A stretch of DNA of 64,000 nucleotides from Flavobacterium johnsoniae (GTDB lineage: Bacteria > Bacteroidota > Bacteroidia > Flavobacteriales > Flavobacteriaceae). The notes beneath the pieces were generated by a model. The model saw only the letters and a list, made by a program, of their open reading frames with translations. It did no database searches and was not told where the DNA came from. The position numbers were made by a program, and so were the translations under genes. The stretch's first letter is position 1; every line of letters starts with the position of its first letter. The stretch spans positions 744,001-808,000 of the forward strand of contig NZ_CP103794.1 in NCBI RefSeq assembly GCF_030388325.1, read 5' to 3'. Below are positions 26,371-35,644 of the stretch, one piece after another.

Positions 26371-26501
26371 ACAGTCGCAGTCACAGTTTTCAGTCTTTGC
26401 AATCGTAAAAATCTCAAAAATATCATTTCATAAAAAAGGTCGGAAAAGTATATTCCGACCTTTTTTATATTGTTTATGCACTGAAAACAGTGACTGCGAC
26501 T
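26371..26501. repeat. inverted CAGT-rich repeat pair enclosing a terminator
   Basis: CAGTCGCAGTCACAGTTTTC (26371-26390, then AGT) and the near-complement ACTGAAAACAGTGACTGCGA (26479-26498, then CTG) are inverted arms about 85 bases apart. The terminator at 26432-26467 lies between them. Related sequence occurs at 17865-17930 and, as one arm, at 28076-28097. Confidence 0.8.
26432..26467. terminator. bidirectional terminator after the peroxidase gene
   Basis: GGTCGGAA (26439-26446) pairs with TTCCGACC (26453-26460), with A-run and T-run flanks, serving both converging genes. Confidence 0.9.
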
Positions 26502-26506
26502 GAAAA

Positions 26507-26914
26507 CTATTTCACCATAATCCCTTCAACAAACAAAATCGGCACTTCTTCCGTTTTGTTTTCGTCAAGCGAATTAGCTTTGAAGATAAATTTCTTATCG
26601 TATAAAGTATTCCCAATGAAGAAAGTTACCATAAATTCGTTATTTAGAGCCAAAAGACTTTTCTCAACTAATTCAATTTTCACAACAGAAACCGAAGGAA
26701 CTTCAACAAATACATGACGCAAAATCGAAGTTTTTTTCATTTCACCATCAATAGTTCCAAATGCTTTTGAAACCACCATTACGCTGTCTAAGTTAAAATC
26801 GCTGTCATTAACCAAATAAGCGTACCACACTTTTTCCATAAAATCGTCGCTCCATTCCTGCACGGCTGCAAGAAATACGTTTTCGACTTCTGGAATTATT
26901 ATATCTTTTTTCAT
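26507..26914 (-). CDS. conserved hypothetical protein downstream of pheS
   Basis: The 135 residues from MKKDIIIPEVENVFLAAVQE are rich in beta-strand pattern and end FVEGIMVK. There is no signal peptide or membrane segment. It is not a synthetase: no class II motif is present, although position after pheS can cause that label to be copied onto it. A 48-base longer frame to 26962 starts inside a hairpin repeat and is rejected. It is probably co-transcribed with pheS, across the hairpin at 26938-26987. Function unknown. Confidence 0.75.
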   Translation of the reverse strand: MKKDIIIPEVENVFLAAVQEWSDDFMEKVWYAYLVNDSDFNLDSVMVVSKAFGTIDGEMKKTSILRHVFVEVPSVSVVKIELVEKSLLALNNEFMVTFFIGNTLYDKKFIFKANSLDENKTEEVPILFVEGIMVK

Positions 26915-26937
26915 ATGAGTCAAAAGTTTTAAAGTCG

Positions 26938-26987
26938 AAAGTCGAAAGTCAAAAGCCATCACTTTGAGACTTTTGACTTTCGACTTT
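26938..26987. repeat. hairpin repeat between pheS and the downstream gene
   Basis: AAAGTCGAAAGTCAAAAG (26938-26955) is an exact complement of 26970-26987 around a 14-base loop. The left arm is preceded by a further AAAGTCG unit. No T-run follows in either direction, so a terminator is unlikely. Confidence 0.8.
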
Positions 26988-27005
26988 ACAACTTTATGAC
27001 TTAAA

Positions 27006-28031
27006 TTAAATATTTGCTTTGAATTGCTCTAAGAAACGAACATCATTTTCGTAGAACATACGAATATCACCAATTTGGTATAAAAGCATTGCGATACGCT
27101 CTACTCCCATTCCGAAAGCAAATCCGTTGTATTCATCTGGGTTGATATCACAGTTTTTTAAAACATTTGGATCTACCATTCCGCAACCTCCAATTTCTAA
27201 CCAACCAGTTCCTTTTGTGATACGGTAATCAGTTTCTGTTTTTAATCCCCAATAGATATCAATTTCAGCACTTGGTTCTGTAAATGGGAAATAAGACGGA
27301 CGAAGACGAATCTTAGATTTTCCGAACATTTCTTTAGTGAAATAAAGTAACGTTTGCTTCAAATCGGCGAAAGAAACATCTTTGTCAATGTATAATCCTT
27401 CCACTTGATGGAAAATACAATGCGAACGAGATGAAATTGCTTCGTTACGGAAAACACGTCCTGGAGAAATTGTACGAATTGGCGGTTTATGATTTTCCAT
27501 ATAACGCACCTGCACAGATGATGTATGCGTACGCAACAACACGTCAGGATTGGTTTGAATGAAAAATGTATCCTGCATATCTCTTGCCGGATGATATTCT
27601 GGCAAATTCAATGCGGTAAAATTATGCCAATCGTCTTCGATTTCTGGCCCTTCAGAAACGTTGAATCCGATGTTAGCAAAAATATCAATAATTTGATTTT
27701 TTACGATAGAAATAGGATGACGAGAACCAATAATTACTGGTTCTGCCGCACGAGTTAAATCTCCGAAAATACCTTTTGATTCTTCTTTGCTTTCTAAAGT
27801 TTCAACAATTGACTTAACTTTTTCTTCAGCTGCATTTTTCAATGCATTTATAACTTGTCCAAATTCTTTTTTCTGATCGTTTGGAACGTTTTTAAATTCT
27901 GCGAAAAAATCATTTAAAACGCCTTTTTTTCCTAAGAATTTTATACGGAATGCTTCTAGTTCTTCTTTGTTTTCAGTTGAAAAAGATTGGGCTTCCCCAA
28001 TATAATCTTTAATCTTATCTATCATTTTCAT
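27006..28031 (-). CDS. pheS: phenylalanine-tRNA ligase alpha subunit
   Basis: Charges tRNA-Phe as the catalytic subunit of the alpha2-beta2 enzyme. The 341 residues have an N-terminal coiled-coil region (1-90) and class II motifs: [35 protein letters not shown] (motif 2), and [20 protein letters not shown] (motif 3). Two ATGs (28031 and 28025) fit; the second matches the usual MIDKIK start. pheT is not next to it, and separate pheS and pheT are common in this group. Confidence 0.95.
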   Translation of the reverse strand: MKMIDKIKDYIGEAQSFSTENKEELEAFRIKFLGKKGVLNDFFAEFKNVPNDQKKEFGQVINALKNAAEEKVKSIVETLESKEESKGIFGDLTRAAEPVIIGSRHPISIVKNQIIDIFANIGFNVSEGPEIEDDWHNFTALNLPEYHPARDMQDTFFIQTNPDVLLRTHTSSVQVRYMENHKPPIRTISPGRVFRNEAISSRSHCIFHQVEGLYIDKDVSFADLKQTLLYFTKEMFGKSKIRLRPSYFPFTEPSAEIDIYWGLKTETDYRITKGTGWLEIGGCGMVDPNVLKNCDINPDEYNGFAFGMGVERIAMLLYQIGDIRMFYENDVRFLEQFKANI

Positions 28032-28109
28032 TCAGTTCTTGAGAATACAAATTTAGTGTTTTTAGTTGAAAGTGTACAGTCGCAGTCGCAGTTTTAAGTT
28101 TTCCCTAAA

Positions 28110-28637
28110 TTATTTTATCAGATTTAACTTTTCTTCAACTTGTTTAATCTTGACATGCCAATAATCTAAACCTTCTTGATTGGTTACAATTTCCTTTTTA
28201 TAATTAGAAGAAACACTGCTTAATTCATGCCAATTTTTATTTGAATCCCTTTCTTTTTCTTGTTTTGTTGAAGGTTCAATTCTTGTACGCCAAAAATCCA
28301 TATTTTTAAGATATATCTTTTTTATGTCTTCAAAATATTCGATTAATTTTTCTTTTGAATTCGGAATATAACCTGGTCCACTGCAACCACAGGAATGAAA
28401 TGTAATTCCGACAGAATATAAACTTTTAATATGCTCCCATTTTTTTAGATCATCTTTTTTAGGTGATTCAAAATCGAGCCCCATATTTGCCATTAATCCA
28501 TTACACTCAGGGCATTTAACTTCAAGATTTGGTTTCTCACCTCTTTTTATATCTTTTATAAGTCTTCTTTTAAATGTTTTACGACAATTAAAACATGCAT
28601 AATGCGGTTTATATATTGTCATTCCATATCTACACAT
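28110..28637 (-). CDS. zinc-ribbon hypothetical protein
   Basis: The 175 residues open with two zinc-ribbon knuckles, CFNC near 15-18 and CPEC near 42-45. A third Cys/His-rich patch follows (FHSCGCSGPGY near 80-90), then a charged helical tail that looks like coiled coil (VEEKLNLIK). I do not recognise the family. It could be a metal-binding structural protein. It lies 14 bases after the next gene in the same direction, so the two are likely co-transcribed. The start gives MCRYGMTIYKPHYACF; Met6 is an alternative. Confidence 0.7.
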   Translation of the reverse strand: MCRYGMTIYKPHYACFNCRKTFKRRLIKDIKRGEKPNLEVKCPECNGLMANMGLDFESPKKDDLKKWEHIKSLYSVGITFHSCGCSGPGYIPNSKEKLIEYFEDIKKIYLKNMDFWRTRIEPSTKQEKERDSNKNWHELSSVSSNYKKEIVTNQEGLDYWHVKIKQVEEKLNLIK

Positions 28638-28651
28638 CTTATTTTTATTTC

Positions 28652-29008
28652 TTACTCTATCAGTTTTCTTTCTAAAAAATAATTTACAATCGCTTCTTTC
28701 ATTAAAACCGATTGTTCACCCGCTTTTAAAGCTGGTAATTGTTCTTTTACTTTATAATGTGGCCATCCTTCGGCATCAAAAAAGTCGAATTCATAAAACC
28801 CGTAAGGCTCTAATAATCTACATATTGCAATATGCATGAGATTTAATTTTTCGTCTTTTTTGAATTCGCGGTGTACTTTTCCAAGTTCCTGCACTCCGAT
28901 TAGGTAAATTATGGCATCCAAATCTAAATCTTCGCCTTGCGAAAATTGATTGGAAAGTATATCAACGAGCTTTTCCCATCGCTCTTTTAATTGTGTATCT
29001 CTAGACAT
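28652..29008 (-). CDS. conserved hypothetical protein, soluble
   Basis: A mostly helical, acidic protein of 118 residues with no signal or membrane segment (MSRDTQLKERWEKLVDILSN at the start). The pattern DLDAIIYLIGVQELGKVHRE, then LLEPYGFYEFDFFDAEGWPH, suggests a compact domain conserved in Flavobacteriia. I cannot assign a function. It is first in a two-gene unit with the zinc-ribbon protein. Confidence 0.75.
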   Translation of the reverse strand: MSRDTQLKERWEKLVDILSNQFSQGEDLDLDAIIYLIGVQELGKVHREFKKDEKLNLMHIAICRLLEPYGFYEFDFFDAEGWPHYKVKEQLPALKAGEQSVLMKEAIVNYFLERKLIE

Positions 29009-29219
29009 TTAATTTATGATTTATGATTGTAGATTTTAGATTGCTGATTTAAAAATCTATTCTGAAGGGGGCAGAATCGCAATCTATACTCTAAATTTTG
29101 ATTTGCAAAGATACATAGTTCAATACATTGCACCTAAAAAAATAAACGTATACAAAAAGACCACTATAAAAAACCTCTGAACCTTTGCAACTAAGAATCT
29201 TTGAACCTAAAAAAAGATA

Positions 29220-29227
29220 TATCTTTG
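29220..29227 (+). promoter_or_regulatory. -7 box of the CvpA-family gene
   Basis: TATCTTTG fits TAnnTTTG and is followed by CGCC. TTTG at 29200-29203 could be the -33 element, with slightly short spacing. ATG is 27 bases downstream. Confidence 0.55.
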
Positions 29228-29253
29228 CGCCTCATTAAACACCAAACCAAAAC

Positions 29254-29799
29254 ATGAGTTTTTTTGATATTATTGTAGCCGCACTTTTAGGATACAGTTT
29301 GTATAAAGGCATTAAAAATGGACTTTTTGTAGAAGTTGCTTCTTTTATTTCCTTGTTGTTAGGAATTTATTTGGCAATTAAATTTTCGTCTTTAATGACG
29401 GGAATGATTTCCAAACACGTTTCTTGGAATCCGACTAATATTCAAATCACGGCTTTTATCTTAACTTTTATCTTAGTTGTAATTGGTGTTTATTTCTTAG
29501 CCAAAATCTTAACTGGAATTGCAGATTTTGCAATGCTTGGCTGGATGAATAAACTTGGAGGCGGTTTTTTCAGAGTTTTAAAAACAATTCTGATTCTGAG
29601 TATTTTTATTGCTTTGTTTGAGAAAATCATTTTCAATAATACTTTCGCCAAAAAGGAAACTTTGGATAATTATATTTTCTATAATCCAGTGAAAAAAGTT
29701 GCTGCTTTTGTATATCCATCAATTGAAAAATGGTATGAGACGTTTAAAAAGGAACATTCTCAAAAATCTGAGGAAGACAAAGGACAGACAGAAAAATAA
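29254..29799 (+). CDS. CvpA-family membrane protein
   Basis: A 181-residue inner-membrane protein with four hydrophobic segments, at about 4-20, 23-44, 64-85 and 103-122. The CvpA pattern is clear: MSFFDIIVAALLGYSLYKGI, then NGLFVEVASFISLLLGIYLA. The cytoplasmic tail is charged. E. coli CvpA is needed for colicin V export and envelope stress tolerance; the broader family role is unclear. It appears to be monocistronic. Confidence 0.9.
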   Translation: MSFFDIIVAALLGYSLYKGIKNGLFVEVASFISLLLGIYLAIKFSSLMTGMISKHVSWNPTNIQITAFILTFILVVIGVYFLAKILTGIADFAMLGWMNKLGGGFFRVLKTILILSIFIALFEKIIFNNTFAKKETLDNYIFYNPVKKVAAFVYPSIEKWYETFKKEHSQKSEEDKGQTEK

Positions 29800-29823
29800 T
29801 TTTTATATGTCCTATAATTAAGC

Positions 29824-29848
29824 CCGACAGGTTTTTGAAACCTGTCGG
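29824..29848. repeat. CCGACAGGTTT hairpin after cvpA-like gene
   Basis: CCGACAGGTTT (29824-29834) and AAACCTGTCGG (29838-29848) form an 11-bp stem with a 3-base loop. Relatives lie at 33191-33230 and 35645-35746. No strong T-run follows, so its role as a terminator is uncertain. Confidence 0.7.
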
Positions 29849-29862
29849 TGTTTGTTATTAAA

Positions 29863-30008
29863 AAGCTTCGGAGAAGCGAAATATTTATAGAAATTAAATC
29901 GTGCTAATGTAAAAAAGCTCCAGCGGAGCGACATATATTTCGCTCCGCTGGAGCTTTATATTGTAACTATCTATATTATTCTATAAATATTTCGCTTCTC
30001 CGAAGCTT
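29863..30008. repeat. nested palindromic element (30-bp outer, 18-bp inner arms)
   Basis: The outer arms 29863-29892 and 29979-30008 are exact complements over 30 bp (AAGCTTCGGAGAAGCGAAAT then ATTTATAGAA). Inside, AAAGCTCCAGCGGAGCGA (29914-29931) is an exact complement of 29940-29957. A reduced relative lies at 33097-33160. It fills the gap between the cvpA-like gene and the AraC-type gene. Confidence 0.9.
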
Positions 30009-30111
30009 ATTTTAATAATCTTTAGAAAACATTTCATTTTCAAATATTTGCAAGAAATATTTTATCTTGCTCCGTATTTCAACAACAGATTTAACCAAAA
30101 TCAAAACCGAT

Positions 30112-31212
30112 ATGTTGTATTTAACGGGCATCATAATTACCTTTTTTCTGGTTGTTATTCTCGCCAGCAAAAAGAACAAAAGTCAAGCCGATAAAATTCT
30201 GACTTTTTGGTTGTTTTGTACTGGATTTCATTTGTTTTTATATTATCTGCATTATAAAAAAGACTTTGTTTCATTTCCATTTCTTTTAGGTTTAGAACTT
30301 CCAATGCCTTTATTACAAGGTCCGTTTTTGTATTTGTACACTTCGGCTTTGACTAATCAAAACAAAAATAAAAAATACAATTGGTTGCATTTTCTACCAT
30401 TTGTAATTGCTGTATTGGTTTTAATGCCGTTTTTCACTTTATCATTTCAAGAAAAATTAAAAGTTTTTGAGAATGACGGAAAAGGATATGAAAATCTGAT
30501 TCTGATTCTGTACAGCGCTATTTTAATTTCTGGAATTACATACGCATTGCTTTCACTTCGAAAACTTTCAAAACATCAAAAAAACATTTCAGAAGCTTTT
30601 TCTTCTACAGAAAAAATCAATTTACGCTGGCTTCAATATTTAATTCTCGGATCAAGTATAATCTGGCTTGTTGTGATTTTTTACGAAGACGAATATATTT
30701 TTTCATTCGTTGTTTTTTATCTGATGTTTATTGGTTATTTCGGTATCAAACAGGTTGGAATTTTCACCAATCAAACTATTTCTGAAAATATTGTTTTAAA
30801 TGTTCCTTCTAATGAAAATATTAAAATCGAAACCAATTCAGAAAAAATTAAATATGAAAAGTCCAGTTTAAGTTCAAAAGAACTTCAATCCATTCATCAA
30901 AAATTAATTCAAATAATGGATGATGAAAAACTCTATAAAAATCCTGATTTGACTTTGACAGAATTGTCTCAAAAACTAAATGTTCATCCAAATGTACTTT
31001 CTCAGGTTATCAATTCAGCCGAAGGAAAAAACTTTTACGATTACATCAATTTACAACGTGTAGAAGAATTCAAAAAGTTAATTCTGCTCCCCGAAAATCA
31101 AAAATTCACTTTACTTTCCATTGCTTTTGAATGTGGTTTTAATTCAAAAACGGCTTTCAATAGAAACTTCAAAAAAGCAACTGGACTTTCTCCTTCTGAA
31201 TTTTTAAAATAA
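30112..31212 (+). CDS. AraC-type regulator with N-terminal membrane domain
   Basis: The 366 residues have six to seven hydrophobic helices in the first 220 (LYLTGIIITFFLVVILASKK, then FWLFCTGFHLFLYYL and others). A cytoplasmic linker leads to a C-terminal AraC helix-turn-helix pair at about 270-366 (LTLTELSQKLNVHPNVLSQV and LLSIAFECGFNSKTAFNRNF). This membrane-tethered AraC layout is common in Bacteroidota. ATG 30112 is the first ATG; a TTG at 30067 is possible but unsupported. The target may be the hydrolase gene downstream, which is inference only. Confidence 0.88.
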   Translation: MLYLTGIIITFFLVVILASKKNKSQADKILTFWLFCTGFHLFLYYLHYKKDFVSFPFLLGLELPMPLLQGPFLYLYTSALTNQNKNKKYNWLHFLPFVIAVLVLMPFFTLSFQEKLKVFENDGKGYENLILILYSAILISGITYALLSLRKLSKHQKNISEAFSSTEKINLRWLQYLILGSSIIWLVVIFYEDEYIFSFVVFYLMFIGYFGIKQVGIFTNQTISENIVLNVPSNENIKIETNSEKIKYEKSSLSSKELQSIHQKLIQIMDDEKLYKNPDLTLTELSQKLNVHPNVLSQVINSAEGKNFYDYINLQRVEEFKKLILLPENQKFTLLSIAFECGFNSKTAFNRNFKKATGLSPSEFLK

Positions 31213-31371
31213 AGTCATAGATTTTTTAATCTCGCAAATTCCCACACAAAAAACCTTAGCAACTTAGTTCCTTAATAACTTAGCCTCTTAAAAAAAGAAC
31301 CACCTTACAAGTTGGTGCGACCAGCATAACATTGAAATACATCTTTGCAGAAATTTTAATCAATTCTTGCA

Positions 31372-32364
31372 ATGAAAACCAAAACACTTTACTCAGCCAT
31401 AATAGCTGTTTCCATTTTCTTTTTTATGGGATGTGAAAATGAAAATGACATTAATGAATCTGGATATTTAGTTCCGAAAACGGTCGATGAAGATCCGTCG
31501 ATTCCATCCATTTTTGTAAACGGAACACAATTTCATTCGGAAACTTTTGGAAATCTAAACGATCCAATGTTAATCTTTTTACACGGCGGTCCTGGTTCTG
31601 ATTACCGAAACGGATTAAATGTAAAACAATTAGCAAACGAAGGCTTTTATGTTGTTTTTTACGATCAACGCGGTTCGGGATTATCCAAAAGACACGATAA
31701 AAAAACGTATTCCATTCCATTAGTTTTAGACGATTTAACTGAAATTATCAAATACTACAGAACTTCTCCGAATCAAAAAGTTTTTCTATTCGGTCATTCA
31801 TGGGGCGCAATGCTCGCTAGTGCTTATGTCAATCAATATCCAAATTCTATAAATGGAGTAATTCTTGCCGAACCGGGCGGACTTAACAAAAAACTACTTG
31901 ACGAATATGGTGAAATGAGCCGTAAAATCAATATTTTCTCAGAAGTCACAAGTAATCTTTTGTATGTCGATCAATTTTTAACGGGAAAAGAAAATCAACA
32001 TGCAATTTTAGATTATAAATACGGAATTTCTTCGAGTTTTACCTATGCGAAAGGAAATGACGAAGGAATTCCGGGTCCGTCGCCGTTTTGGAGAATTGGC
32101 ACAACCGTTTTAGAGAGTTTTATTGATATATCTGAAAATGAAGGATTTGACTTTACAACCAACTTAGATCAATATCAGACAAAAGTTTTGTTTTTGTATG
32201 GCGAATTGAATAAATCTTACGGATTGCCTTTTGCCCAAAAAGAAGCGGCTTATTTTCCAGTTTCGGAAATTGCAGAAGTAAAAGGAACAGGACACGAAAT
32301 GATTTATTTTAAATGGGAAAATGTCGAGCCTTTGGTGTTGAATTATTTAAACAATCTAAAATAG
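31372..32364 (+). CDS. lipoprotein alpha/beta hydrolase (proline iminopeptidase-like)
   Basis: A 330-residue lipoprotein with signal ending MGC at Cys21, followed by ENEND. The alpha/beta hydrolase core follows. It has the oxyanion motif LHGGPGSDYRNGL, DQRGSGLSK typical of S33 prolyl aminopeptidases, the nucleophile elbow GHSWGAMLAS, and a late GTGHEMIYF with the catalytic His. Substrate unknown; a peptide or a small ester is possible. The exported hypothetical gene starts 7 bases later, so the two form a pair. Confidence 0.88.
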   Translation: MKTKTLYSAIIAVSIFFFMGCENENDINESGYLVPKTVDEDPSIPSIFVNGTQFHSETFGNLNDPMLIFLHGGPGSDYRNGLNVKQLANEGFYVVFYDQRGSGLSKRHDKKTYSIPLVLDDLTEIIKYYRTSPNQKVFLFGHSWGAMLASAYVNQYPNSINGVILAEPGGLNKKLLDEYGEMSRKINIFSEVTSNLLYVDQFLTGKENQHAILDYKYGISSSFTYAKGNDEGIPGPSPFWRIGTTVLESFIDISENEGFDFTTNLDQYQTKVLFLYGELNKSYGLPFAQKEAAYFPVSEIAEVKGTGHEMIYFKWENVEPLVLNYLNNLK

Positions 32365-32371
32365 TTCGGCC

Positions 32372-33046
32372 ATGAAAGCAATAATAGCACTAATCGTATT
32401 TCTCTTTTCGCTTCTTACTTCTCACATTTCACAAGCACAAACGATTAATTGGGAAAGTCTTCAAGAAAATCAAAAACATATTTTAAACGTAAATGCAGGC
32501 TGGGATTATAGTTTTGTTTACGGATTGAGTTATGGTTATCATTTAAAAACCAAAATGCCAATTGTTTTAGAAAGTTCCATTTCTTTCGCATCTGGCGAAG
32601 TTATTTTTGATGATTTTAAAACCAAAATAGGCGGACAAATGAATGTTTATCAAATTGAAAATTTTCGTTTTAATGCTTCAATTCACGGAATTTACAGACG
32701 ATACGAAAATCCTTTAGTAACACTTCAGAATTTTGGCACCGATGCTGGAATTGTTATTGGATATTATAAACCAAAATGGTTTGCTTCTGGAGAATTTAGT
32801 TTTGATAAAGCAATCGTTACCCATTTTAAACATTCTGCTATTTACAGAGAAGTTTATCCCGATGTAAAAAATGGTTGGTATGAGCCTGCAACGGGAGGAA
32901 ATTTCAATTTCGGAATTCAGGGCGGTTATTCTTTTGGTCGAAATGATGTTACGTTGCGGGCAGGAAAAGTGATGACACAAGATTTTAAAACAACGCCATT
33001 GATTCCGTTTTATGTGCAATTGGGATATAATTATAAAATGGATTAA
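32372..33046 (+). CDS. exported hypothetical protein, probable small outer-membrane barrel
   Basis: The 224 residues have a signal peptide (ending SHISQAQT, about residue 24). Repeated amphipathic strands follow with Gly/aromatic pattern (GWDYSFVYGLSYGYHLKTKM, FNFGIQGGYSFGRNDVTLRA) and a C-terminal FYVQLGYNYKMD. That pattern suggests an 8-10-strand outer-membrane barrel. I do not recognise a named family. It is coupled to the alpha/beta hydrolase gene. Confidence 0.75.
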   Translation: MKAIIALIVFLFSLLTSHISQAQTINWESLQENQKHILNVNAGWDYSFVYGLSYGYHLKTKMPIVLESSISFASGEVIFDDFKTKIGGQMNVYQIENFRFNASIHGIYRRYENPLVTLQNFGTDAGIVIGYYKPKWFASGEFSFDKAIVTHFKHSAIYREVYPDVKNGWYEPATGGNFNFGIQGGYSFGRNDVTLRAGKVMTQDFKTTPLIPFYVQLGYNYKMD

Positions 33047-33096
33047 GTTCCATATTTATAGAAAATTATGCTCAATATAAAAAAGTCTCTGAGAGG

Positions 33097-33160
33097 CAAA
33101 ATATTTATAGAAATCCAATTGCATAAAGACAAGAGCTCCAGCGGAGCTTTATAATGTAAA
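33097..33160. repeat. reduced copy of the nested palindromic element
   Basis: AAAATATTTATAGAAAT, then AGAGCTCCAGCGGAGCTTTA and TAATGTAA, match the left and right halves of 29863-29965. The central part of the inner stem and the right outer arm are missing. Confidence 0.65.
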
Positions 33161-33190
33161 TGTCATTATTTGCTATAAGCTACCTAAAAA

Positions 33191-33230
33191 CACAAAACCC
33201 GGCAGGTTTTAAAACCTGTCGGGTTTTGTG
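33191..33230. terminator. converging terminator hairpin before GH95
   Basis: CACAAAACCCGGCAGGTTTT (33191-33210) pairs with 33211-33230 over 20 bp with one mismatch. It carries the same CAGGTTT core as the repeats at 29824 and 35645. T and A runs flank it, and it separates a plus gene from the last PUL gene. Confidence 0.8.
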
Positions 33231-33233
33231 TTT

Positions 33234-35630
33234 TTAAAAATCGATTTCCTTCTTTTCTCCTTTTTTCAAAACAACCTCTTGTTTTTTGTCTCCAAAAATC
33301 AAAGTTGTTTTACCTCCATTTTTAGAATAAATAATTACTTTTTGCGGTTTTTTATTGCTCCAAGTCATTTCGATTTCAAATCCGCCTCGTGCGCAAATTC
33401 CTTTTACAGAACCTTCTGACCAAGCGTCTGGTAAAGCAGGAAGTAATCGGATTTCGTTTTCGTCGGATTGCACTAACATTTCGGCAACTGCAGCTGCGCC
33501 ACCAAAATTACCGTCAATTTGAAATGGCGGATGTGCGTCGAATAAATTTGGATATGTTCCTCCTCCTCTTCTTGGTTTATCCGTTTTCTTTCCGTCGGGA
33601 TCTACATAGCGAAGTAATTCTCGGAACATTTTATAAGCACGATTTCCGTCCCAAAGTCTTGCCCAAAGATTGATTCTCCATCCTTTTGACCAGCCTGTGG
33701 TTTCGTCGCCTTTTATTTCTAATGTTTTCTTTGAAGCTTCAGCTAAATCAGGCGTTTTTAAAGGCGTAATATGATCCCCAGGGAAAAGTCCGAATAACTG
33801 TGATTGATGACGATGTTTTGGATCATTATCTTCCCAATCGAAATACCATTCCTGCAGATTTCCTTTTTTACCAATTTGATACGGATGCAATTTTGAAAGA
33901 GCTGTTTCCAGTTTTTTTCTGAAATCAGTATCCGTATTTAATACTTTTGATGCTTTTATGGTTTTATCAAAACATTCTCGAATCATAGCTAAATCAGCCG
34001 TTCCACCATAAAATGTTGCACCAACAAAACCATCTGCCAGTTTATATTGATTTTCTGGCGAAGTCGATGGCGATGTAATTAGATTTCCGTTTTTATCGGT
34101 AACCAACCAGCCTAAACAAAATTCGGCTGCGCCTTTCATCAATGGATAACCTTCTTTTTTTAAATAAGTCAAATCTTGCGTAAAAGTGTAATGTTCCCAA
34201 ATATGAGTGCTCAACCAAGCTTGCGCCATTGGCCAGCACGCCCACATTGGATCTTCTTTTCCAAACTGTCCAACCGGATTGGTCATTGCCCAGATATCCG
34301 AATTATGCGCTGCCGCCCAGCCTTTATCTACTCCATAAAAAGTCTTTGCCGTAATTTTTCCTGTCACCGAAAGATTTTTAATAAAACTCAAAAGTGACGA
34401 ATGCATTTCGGAAAGATTGGTGTTTTCTGCCAGCCAGTAATTTTCTTCCAAATTGATATTCATCGTATAATTACTGCTCCAAGGCGGACTTAAATGCGGA
34501 TTCCAAAGTCCTTGTAAATTGGCAGGAACACCCAAAGTTCTTGACGAACTGATTAATAAATAACGTCCGAAATTGAAATATAAAATTTCTAGGTTTTTAT
34601 CTTCTTTTCCATCAGCGTAGCGTAACAAACGTTCGTCGGTTGGTAAATCTGGAGCGGTTGTTTTTCCTAAATCTAAAGTGACACGATTAAAGAATTTTTG
34701 GTAATCAGCAATATGAGATTCTTTTAGTTTATCGAATGGTTTTGCGTAGGCGTTATTCAGATTCCCCAATGCAATTGAAACATCATCTAAACCTTCTGAT
34801 GCTGGATTTTTGTCAAAACCATTAAAACTTGTCGCTACAGAAACAAAAATAATCGCTTCGGTCGCATCCTTTAAGGTTAAGGTTTGTCTAGAACTTGTAA
34901 TTTTTCCGTCCGTTTTTTTGATTTGGACTAAACCTGTAAATCTTGTTCCTCTATCTTTTAAATTCAAGGATTTTGGCAGAACATTATATCCAGCATTTTC
35001 ATGAATTGGTGCGGCACCTTTTAAAACCAAAATATTGTTTCGCACTTCAACATTTGATTGTAAAAGGCTTTTTAGATTAATATCAAAATTTAAAGCACCT
35101 TTTTGATCGGCTGTCAATTTTATAATCATGACTTTGTCTGGAGCTGATACAAAATATTCACGTGTATATTTTATTCCAGCCATTTCGTAACTTACTTTTG
35201 AAACAGCATTTGAAAGATCTAATTCGCGATGAAAATTTACTGCTTTTCCTTTTTCGGAATTATTGATTTCTAATGTTCCTAAAGGCGCATACGATTCGGA
35301 ATTTTTTCCCTGAACTTTTTTATTGAGTTCTTCTGCCAATTTGTAGTTTTCGTTTTGTAAAGCTTCACGAATTGCCTGAATATTTTTGTAAGCTTCGGGA
35401 CTCATATTGGCATTTACGGGTTCACCTGACCAAAGTGTAATATCATTCAAATAAATTTTATCTGAATTGGCGCCTCCAAAAACCGTTGCTCCCATTTTTC
35501 CGTTTCCTAAAACCAAACTTTCTTCAAAAAATTCTGCTGGTTGTTTGTACCATAAAACATGTTTGGATTGAGCCGAAATGTTTGTATAATAAGATGTGAG
35601 AAGTAAAATGAGAAATGTTTTTTTTATCAT
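33234..35630 (-). CDS. GH95 alpha-L-fucosidase/galactosidase
   Basis: Inverting exo-enzyme releasing terminal alpha-1,2-fucose (or L-galactose) from xyloglucan side chains. The 798 residues start with signal peptide MIKKTFLILLLTSYYTNISAQ. They show GH95 landmarks: LVLGNGKMGATVFGGANSDK, YLNDITLWSGEPVNANM, GLWNPHLSPPWSSNYTMNIN, LEENYWLAENTNLSEMH, STHIWEHYTFTQD and PPFQIDGNFGGAAAVAEML. A standard (type I) signal puts it in the periplasm. It is the last gene of the PUL. Fucose removal would expose galactose for the GH2 enzyme. Confidence 0.92.
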   Translation of the reverse strand: MIKKTFLILLLTSYYTNISAQSKHVLWYKQPAEFFEESLVLGNGKMGATVFGGANSDKIYLNDITLWSGEPVNANMSPEAYKNIQAIREALQNENYKLAEELNKKVQGKNSESYAPLGTLEINNSEKGKAVNFHRELDLSNAVSKVSYEMAGIKYTREYFVSAPDKVMIIKLTADQKGALNFDINLKSLLQSNVEVRNNILVLKGAAPIHENAGYNVLPKSLNLKDRGTRFTGLVQIKKTDGKITSSRQTLTLKDATEAIIFVSVATSFNGFDKNPASEGLDDVSIALGNLNNAYAKPFDKLKESHIADYQKFFNRVTLDLGKTTAPDLPTDERLLRYADGKEDKNLEILYFNFGRYLLISSSRTLGVPANLQGLWNPHLSPPWSSNYTMNINLEENYWLAENTNLSEMHSSLLSFIKNLSVTGKITAKTFYGVDKGWAAAHNSDIWAMTNPVGQFGKEDPMWACWPMAQAWLSTHIWEHYTFTQDLTYLKKEGYPLMKGAAEFCLGWLVTDKNGNLITSPSTSPENQYKLADGFVGATFYGGTADLAMIRECFDKTIKASKVLNTDTDFRKKLETALSKLHPYQIGKKGNLQEWYFDWEDNDPKHRHQSQLFGLFPGDHITPLKTPDLAEASKKTLEIKGDETTGWSKGWRINLWARLWDGNRAYKMFRELLRYVDPDGKKTDKPRRGGGTYPNLFDAHPPFQIDGNFGGAAAVAEMLVQSDENEIRLLPALPDAWSEGSVKGICARGGFEIEMTWSNKKPQKVIIYSKNGGKTTLIFGDKKQEVVLKKGEKKEIDF

Positions 35631-35644
35631 ATCTAAGTTTATCT

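Noticed and set aside
26915..26962. Extended start for the gene downstream of pheS
   Set aside because: The extra codons are read from a hairpin repeat arm (AAAGTCGAAAGTC).
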